Source: Actinomadura hallensis
Lineage (GTDB): Bacteria > Actinomycetota > Actinomycetes > Streptosporangiales > Streptosporangiaceae
Assembly (NCBI RefSeq): GCF_006716765.1
Contig: NZ_VFPO01000001.1
Coordinates: forward strand, 6,014,001 to 6,078,000
Direction of reading: 5' to 3'
DNA: 64,000 bases
The position numbers and the translations under genes are program-made. How positions within the stretch are numbered: position 1 is the stretch's first letter; every line of letters begins with the position of its first letter. Under the pieces are notes generated by a model. That model was given only the letters and a program-made list of their open reading frames with translations. It was not told the origin of the DNA and made no database searches. Positions 59,420 through 64,000 of the stretch are shown here, piece by piece.

Positions 59420-60154
59420 TCACGCGGTGCGGCGGCGCAGCGTCACGGCGCCGAGGAGGAGGGAGACGACGGTGAAGGCGGCGATGACGACGACGTCCAG
59501 GGCCAGCGTCGCGGAGAACTCGGGCGTGGAGCTGATCTCCCGCATCCCCTCGACCGCGTAGGAGAGCGGCAGGACGTCGGAGATCACCCGCAGCCAGGAC
59601 GCCATCTCCTCGCGCGGCATGATCAGCCCGCACAGCAGCAGCTGCGGCAGCACGAACGCGGGCATGAACTGCACGGCCTGGAACTCCGTCCGCGCGAACG
59701 CGCTGGCGAACAGCCCGAGCGACATGCCGAGCAGCGCGTCCAGCAGCGCGACCAGCACCAGCGAGCCCAGCGACCCGCTCAGGTCGAGGCCGAGCCACGT
59801 CAGCGAGATCAGCAGGACGACGCCGACCTGCACCAGCGCGACCAGCCCGAACGCGAGCGCGTAGCCGAGCAGCAGGTCGAGCTTGCCGAGCGGCATCGTC
59901 ATCAGCCGCTCCAGCGTGCCGCTCGTCCGCTCGCGGAGCGTGGCGACGCTGGTCACGACGAACATGACCGTGAACGGGAACAGGCCGAGCAGCATCGGCC
60001 CCACCCGGTCGAACAGCATCGGCTGGTCGAACACGTACCGCAGCAGGATCATCAGCAGGGCCGGCACGCCGATCAGCAGCGCGAGGGTCCGGTGGTCGTG
60101 CCTGAGCTGCGCCAGGATGCGCCGCGTCGTGGCCAGCGTGATCGAGACGTTCAT
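59420..60154 (-). CDS. ABC-2 type transporter permease
   Basis: A 244-residue permease with six hydrophobic helices, beginning MNVSITLATTRRILAQLRHD. The segment TLRERTSGTLERLMTMPLGK and LPQLLLCGLIMPREEMASWL are typical of ABC-2 exporters. The start overlaps the ATPase stop by 4 bp. Together they form a simple two-gene efflux system, probably controlled by the TetR protein encoded upstream. The cargo is unknown. Confidence 0.92.
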   Translation of the reverse strand: MNVSITLATTRRILAQLRHDHRTLALLIGVPALLMILLRYVFDQPMLFDRVGPMLLGLFPFTVMFVVTSVATLRERTSGTLERLMTMPLGKLDLLLGYALAFGLVALVQVGVVLLISLTWLGLDLSGSLGSLVLVALLDALLGMSLGLFASAFARTEFQAVQFMPAFVLPQLLLCGLIMPREEMASWLRVISDVLPLSYAVEGMREISSTPEFSATLALDVVVIAAFTVVSLLLGAVTLRRRTA

Positions 60155-60882
60155 GGGGTGCTCCCGGCCTTCTCCGCGATGAGGTGGAGGAACGCCTCCT
60201 CCAGGTCGGACGCGCCGGTGCCCGAGCGCAGGCCGTCCGGCGTGCCGTCGGCGAGGATGCGGCCCTCGCGCATGAGGAGGAGGCGGTCGGTCCGTCCCGC
60301 CTCGTCCATGACGTGGCTGGACACGATGAGGGTGCGGCCCCGGTCGGCCAGGTCGCGGAACAACTGCCACAGCTCCTGGCGCAGCACCGGGTCGAGGCCC
60401 ACGGTCGGCTCGTCCAGCACGAGGACCTCGGGTTCGCCCAGCAGCGCGACGGCGAGGTTGGTGCGGCTGAGCTGCCCGCCCGACAGCGTTCCCGCGACCT
60501 GGTCGCGGCTCGCGCCGAGCCCGACCTCCTCGATGACGCGGTCCACGTCGGTGCGGGGTGCGCCCAGGACGGAAGCGAAGTAGCGCAGATTCTCGGCGAC
60601 GGTCAGGTCGGTGTAGACGGCGGGCGTCTGCGTCGCGTACCCGACGCGGCGCCGCAGGCCGGGCGAACCGGCGGGCTCCCCGAGGACGGTCACCGTGCCG
60701 CTCTGGACGATCTGGACGCCGACCAGCGACCGGATCAGCGTGGTCTTCCCGCAGCCGCTCGGACCGAGCAGGCCCACGACCGAGCCCGCCGGGACGTCGC
60801 AGGTGATCCCGTGGAGGACTGCGCGGCCGCCGCGAACGACCCGCAGGTCCCGGACGCTCACCGCCGGACTGAAACTCATCAT
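60151..60882 (-). CDS. ABC transporter ATP-binding protein
   Basis: A 243-residue ATPase. Walker A is GLLGPSGCGKTTLIRSL, the signature is GTLSGGQLSRTNLAVAL, Walker B is VLVLDEPTVGLDP, and the switch histidine is in LIVSSHVMDEA. There are two ATG codons in tandem at 60882 and 60879; no ribosome-binding site is visible, and a good promoter ends 6 bases before the first ATG, so the mRNA may be leaderless. It pairs with the permease. Confidence 0.93.
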   Translation of the reverse strand: MMSFSPAVSVRDLRVVRGGRAVLHGITCDVPAGSVVGLLGPSGCGKTTLIRSLVGVQIVQSGTVTVLGEPAGSPGLRRRVGYATQTPAVYTDLTVAENLRYFASVLGAPRTDVDRVIEEVGLGASRDQVAGTLSGGQLSRTNLAVALLGEPEVLVLDEPTVGLDPVLRQELWQLFRDLADRGRTLIVSSHVMDEAGRTDRLLLMREGRILADGTPDGLRSGTGASDLEEAFLHLIAEKAGSTP

Positions 60883-60888
60883 GTGTTG

Positions 60889-60918
60889 AATTTATGTGGA
60901 CGCGGGAGCCCCGGTCAA
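60889..60918 (-). promoter_or_regulatory. Promoter of the ABC exporter operon
   Basis: On the minus strand TTGACC (60913-60918) and TAAATT (60889-60894) are spaced by 18 bp. The -10 ends 6 bases before the ATG at 60882, predicting a leaderless transcript. The AT-rich patch around the -10 is the likely control point for the neighbouring TetR protein. Confidence 0.65.
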
Positions 60919-60996
60919 GGCCCGGAGGCAAGGGAAAAGACGCCTTCCCGGTTCAGCGACCGCGCGGAGCGCGAACACCGGGCGGCGGAGGTGAGG

Positions 60997-61638
60997 TCAG
61001 GGCACGAGGTAACGCTGCAGCGTGGGCGCGACCAGCTCGACGAGCTCGTCCTCGGAGGCCGACGCCATCGGCTCCGCCCGCAGCACGTAACGGAAGACCA
61101 TGATCCCGATCATCTGGCCGGCGGCCGCCTCGATGTTCAGCAGGGGCGCCTCGGTGAAGTCCCTGGCACGTCCGAACAGCGCCTTCGTGACGAACTCCCG
61201 CAGCAGCGTCGCCGCCCGCTCGTTGGTCATCGCCGACCGCAGCATCGCGATCAGCGGCTCGCGGCGCTCGTCGTCCCCCCAGATCTCCAGGAAGACGCGG
61301 ACCATCGCCTCACCGAGCCGCTCCTTCGGGAACGCCGTGATCCGCGGGAACACCACGGCCGGGTCGGCGGGAAAGCGCATCGCCTCGACGAACACGCCCT
61401 CCTTGTTGCCGAAGTAGTGGTGGACCAGGGCGGGATCCACGTCGGCGGCGCGGGCGATGGCGCGCAGCGAGGCGCCGTCGTACCCCTTCTCCGCGAACAG
61501 GGCGCGCGCCGCGGCGAGGATCGTCTCGCGCGTGTCGGACGGCCCGGGACGCCGCCCGGGCCCCCGCGACGCGCCCTTCCTCCCCTTGGCGGCGCGTCCC
61601 CGAGACGGGGCGTCCTCGGGGCGCGCGGCGTCCGTCAC
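60997..61638 (-). CDS. TetR family transcriptional regulator
   Basis: A 213-residue TetR regulator. The DNA-binding region is TRETILAAARALFAEKGYDG and LRAIARAADVDPALVHHYFGN, after a basic 34-residue N-terminal tail. The C-terminal ligand domain is typical in size. Its start overlaps the stop of the TIM-barrel gene by 4 bp, and it lies 114 bp upstream of the ABC exporter genes on the same strand, so it probably represses them. The ligand is unknown. Confidence 0.92.
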   Translation of the reverse strand: MTDAARPEDAPSRGRAAKGRKGASRGPGRRPGPSDTRETILAAARALFAEKGYDGASLRAIARAADVDPALVHHYFGNKEGVFVEAMRFPADPAVVFPRITAFPKERLGEAMVRVFLEIWGDDERREPLIAMLRSAMTNERAATLLREFVTKALFGRARDFTEAPLLNIEAAAGQMIGIMVFRYVLRAEPMASASEDELVELVAPTLQRYLVP

Positions 61639-62519
61639 CGCACGCCCCGGCGAGTGACCTCACCCGCCGAGGAGACCTCCCACGTGTGCGGGGCGGCGGC
61701 GAGGTGCAGCCGGGCGAACGCCAGCGCCTCGGCGAGGTCCTCCATCCGCTCGACGCGGCTGGACGCGCGACGCGTGTTGACCTCCAGGACGATGTGCCCG
61801 CGGAAACCGGTCTCGGCGAGGGTCTCCAGCATCGCGCCGCACGGCTGGTTGCCCCGGCCGGGCACGAGATGCTCGTCCTTGTTGGTGATGCCCACGCCGT
61901 CGGCGAGATGGACGTGGCGCAGGCGGTCCCCCAGCCGACTCGCCATGTCGAGGGGGTCCGACCCGGACACCGCCGTGTGCGACAGGTCGAGAGTGACGTT
62001 CGGGAAGTCCTGGTCGACGGGGTTCCAGTCCGGCAGGTACATGCCCGCCTCGGCACCGCGCGCCTTCAGCGGGAACATGTTCTCCACCGCGAACACGACG
62101 TCCGTCTCCTCCTGCATGCGGGCAAGGCCGTCGACGAACTCCCTCGCGTACTCGCGCTGCCACCGGAACGGCGGGTGAACGACGACGACCTCCGCGCCCA
62201 GCGCCTCGGCGACCTCCTTCGAGCGCACGAGCTTCCCCCACGGCTCACGCCCCCAGACCCGCTGGGTGAGCAGCAGGCAGGGCGCGTGGATCGACTTGAT
62301 GGGGATCTGGTGGTAGTCGGACAGGCGGCGCAGGACGTTCACATCCTGGGACGAGGCGTCCGTGGAGACCATGACCTCGACGCCGTCGTATCCCAGCAGC
62401 GCCGCTATCTCGAACGCGCTCGGTACCTTCTCCGGGTACACCGACGCGGTCGAAAGCGTGATCGGCGCGTCCGGAACGCGGAGGGCCGGTGAATAGACGC
62501 CGTTGTGCTGCGGAGTCAA
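61635..62519 (-). CDS. Sugar phosphate isomerase/epimerase (AP endonuclease-2 type TIM barrel)
   Basis: A 294-residue TIM-barrel protein. Metal-site segments are GYDGVEVMVSTD, VVVHPPFRWQREYAREF, VFAVENMFP, VTLDLSHTAVSG and HVHLADGVGITNKDEHLVPG. The TTG at 62519 has AGGAA just upstream; a TTG at 62579 is the longer option. I recall an equivalent in mycobacteria (Rv0498) near proC. Whether it acts on a sugar, inositol or another substrate is unknown. Confidence 0.85.
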   Translation of the reverse strand: MTPQHNGVYSPALRVPDAPITLSTASVYPEKVPSAFEIAALLGYDGVEVMVSTDASSQDVNVLRRLSDYHQIPIKSIHAPCLLLTQRVWGREPWGKLVRSKEVAEALGAEVVVVHPPFRWQREYAREFVDGLARMQEETDVVFAVENMFPLKARGAEAGMYLPDWNPVDQDFPNVTLDLSHTAVSGSDPLDMASRLGDRLRHVHLADGVGITNKDEHLVPGRGNQPCGAMLETLAETGFRGHIVLEVNTRRASSRVERMEDLAEALAFARLHLAAAPHTWEVSSAGEVTRRGVR

Positions 62520-62684
62520 GGCTTCCTCGCCAGGAATGGTCGCTTGGTGATGTTCGCAGGGGCGATGTACGCAAGGCAAAGCCTATGCGGCCGCGGCCGT
62601 GATGAAACCCTCGCCCCGCGTGATGTCGGTTGCTCTGCGCCGTCCCCGGAGCGCGCAACGTGTCCCTGACTACCCTCTGTCCCC

Positions 62685-63395
62685 GTGGCCGACATCGCCC
62701 GGGGCGCCGTACCGAGCCCCAACATCTGGAACACCCCCCACCTCTACGAACTTGAGAATCGCGCCGCCGACCCCGACGGCGTGCTCGCCGACGCCATGCG
62801 GGCCATCCGCCCGTGGAAGGGCGCGGACGTCCTCGACGTCGGCTGCGGCACCGGCTACCACCTCCCCTTCTTCGCCGAGGAGGCCGAGCGCGTCATCGGC
62901 GTGGAACCGCACGCCGGCCTCGCGGCGGCGGCCGCCCGCCGGACCCGCGGCCTGCCCGGCGTCACCGTCCGTGTCGGCGCCGCGCAGGCGTTGCCGCTTC
63001 CGGACGCCTCCGTCGACGTCGCCCACGCCCGGTGGGCGTACTTCTTCGGCCCCGGCTGCGAACCCGGCCTCGCCGAACTCGGCCGGGTCGTCCGCCGCGG
63101 CGGCGCCATCTTCATCATCGACAACGACGCCACCCGGTCCACATTCGGCCGCTGGTTCCGGCGGAGCCTGCCGAAGTACGACCCGGAGGCCGTCGAACGG
63201 TTCTGGACCCGGCACGGCTTCTCCCGCGAGCCCCTGACGATCCGGTGGTCGTTCCGGAAACGCGACGACCTCGCCGCCGTCCTCGGCATCGAATTCCCGC
63301 CCGACCTCGCCGAGGTCTACCTGCGCGAGCAGGACGGGAGAGAAAACCCACTTGAGGTGGACTATGCAGTTAATTTGTGGTGGCGTTGCCCCTGA
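62685..63395 (+). CDS. Class I SAM-dependent methyltransferase
   Basis: A 236-residue methyltransferase. Motif I is DVLDVGCGTGYHLPFFAEEA, followed by VIGVEPHAGLAAAAAR (acidic residue for ribose) and ALPLPDASVDVAHARWAYFF. The start is GTG at 62685; TACCCT at 62671-62676 lies 8 bases upstream, suggesting a very short or absent leader. The substrate is unknown. It is divergent from the TIM-barrel gene. Confidence 0.87.
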   Translation: MADIARGAVPSPNIWNTPHLYELENRAADPDGVLADAMRAIRPWKGADVLDVGCGTGYHLPFFAEEAERVIGVEPHAGLAAAAARRTRGLPGVTVRVGAAQALPLPDASVDVAHARWAYFFGPGCEPGLAELGRVVRRGGAIFIIDNDATRSTFGRWFRRSLPKYDPEAVERFWTRHGFSREPLTIRWSFRKRDDLAAVLGIEFPPDLAEVYLREQDGRENPLEVDYAVNLWWRCP

Positions 63396-63437
63396 GTTAC
63401 TGACTGGTCGCTCATTGCCGGAACGGAGGAACGGACC

Positions 63438-64000
63438 ATGGGCCGTGCCGCCACGACGAGCCTCGCCCTCGACGAGACGCCCCGCAGGGGCCGCGCCGCC
63501 CTCCGCGGCGGCCTCCGCGGACTCGCCGCCGTCACCGCGCTCGGCGCCGCCGGCGCCGGCGCCGGACTCGCCGCCCAGCGCCGCGCCATGCGCCGCCTGC
63601 AACTCCGCCCCGACCCCCACGCCGGCGAACCGTTCGGCTCGCTGCGCGGCCGCCCCGTGCCCGTCCGCGCCGACGACGGCACCCGCCTCTACGCCGAGAT
63701 CGACGGCGACGACCGCACCGACCTCGCCGTCGTGTTCTGCCACGGCTGGACCCTCACCCAGGACGCCTGGCACTTCCAGCGCAAGGCCCTGCGCGGCCTC
63801 GCCCGCCTCGTCTTCTGGGACCACCGCGGCCACGGCCGCTCCGACGGCGGCGCCCGCGACGGCTACGCGATCCCCCGCCTCGCCGCCGACCTCGGCGCCG
63901 TCATCGACGCGACCGTCCCCGCCGACACCCCCGTCGTCCTCATCGGCCACTCCATGGGCGCCATGGCCGTCATGCGCTACGCCGACGAGAACCCCGGCCT
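63438..64000 (+). CDS. Alpha/beta hydrolase (partial, 3' end beyond the window)
   Basis: An alpha/beta hydrolase whose N-terminus has a charged segment, then a hydrophobic stretch (ALRGGLRGLAAVTALGAAGA), so it is membrane-anchored or exported. The oxyanion region VVFCHGWTLTQDAWHFQ, the WDHRGHGRSDGG loop and the nucleophile elbow VVLIGHSMGAMAVMRYAD (catalytic Ser) are visible. GGAGGAAC lies before the ATG. 187 codons are visible, and the rest is cut off. Substrate is unknown. Confidence 0.9.
   Translation, partial: MGRAATTSLALDETPRRGRAALRGGLRGLAAVTALGAAGAGAGLAAQRRAMRRLQLRPDPHAGEPFGSLRGRPVPVRADDGTRLYAEIDGDDRTDLAVVFCHGWTLTQDAWHFQRKALRGLARLVFWDHRGHGRSDGGARDGYAIPRLAADLGAVIDATVPADTPVVLIGHSMGAMAVMRYADENPG

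Noticed and set aside
1..64000. tRNA or rRNA genes, insertion sequences, integrases and biosynthetic megasynthase genes
   Set aside because: I looked for cloverleaf arms with CCA-type ends, transposase motifs and long modular enzymes and saw none. A tRNA or covariance search could still reveal a missed small RNA.

Overview
The window is a 64 kb piece of a high-GC actinobacterial chromosome. GTG and TTG starts are common and genes are packed into operons with 4-bp ATGA or GTGA overlaps. Typical actinobacterial markers are present: BldC, a BldN-type sigma factor, Rex, a LytR-CpsA-Psr protein, a deazaflavin-dependent reductase and a 32-residue bS22-type ribosomal protein. Gene content and order suggest a filamentous actinomycete such as Actinomadura or another Thermomonosporaceae; the genus is inference. 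There are no rRNA or tRNA genes, CRISPR arrays, insertion sequences or prophage genes that I can recognise.

Region 1 (1-19.3 kb, all on the minus strand) is a quinone and respiration block. It runs from menG (demethylmenaquinone methyltransferase) and a MenJ-like geranylgeranyl reductase through the complete 14-gene complex I operon nuoABCDEFGHIJKLMN to a polyprenyl diphosphate synthase cut by the window edge. A perfect Rex-type operator lies just upstream of the reductase. Region 2 (19.4-22.8 kb) holds a threonine dehydratase-like enzyme, bldC, a two-gene unit of a metallopeptidase and a small acidic protein, and a PLDc_N membrane protein.

Region 3 (22.8-33.7 kb) is the System II cytochrome c maturation operon (histidine phosphatase, TlpA/ResA, CcdA, ResB, CcsB) next to hemL. 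Between them sit a receptor-like Ser/Thr kinase with a long AAGQ repeat, a divergent LysR-EamA pair and a dapA-like pseudogene. Region 4 (33.9-43.3 kb) carries a kinase-like protein lacking catalytic residues, a Prim-Pol-like protein and the heme operon rex-hemA-hemC-hemD-hemB, with a Rex box in the rex promoter and a 19-bp perfect hairpin before hemB. A glutaredoxin-like protein and a membrane/monooxygenase-domain fusion follow.

Region 5 (44.5-49.6 kb) has a BldN-type sigma factor, a very short RsbN-like ORF, a SerB1-like HAD hydrolase, a deazaflavin-dependent reductase, an imine-reductase-like gene with an HxlR regulator, and a crcB pair. Region 6 (49.5-64 kb) is a conserved actinobacterial block: acyltransferase, epimerase, bS22, HTH protein, phosphatase, AcuC, a broken esterase, proC, proline dehydrogenase, LCP protein, ABC exporter, TetR, a TIM-barrel isomerase, a methyltransferase and a truncated alpha/beta hydrolase. 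From memory, much of 22.8-62.5 kb parallels the Mycobacterium tuberculosis Rv0495c-Rv0529 interval.

The functional theme is coordinated building of the electron-transport chain: menaquinone tail and ring modification, complex I, heme and cytochrome c. The NADH/NAD+-sensing repressor Rex plausibly links the quinone/complex I block to the heme block.
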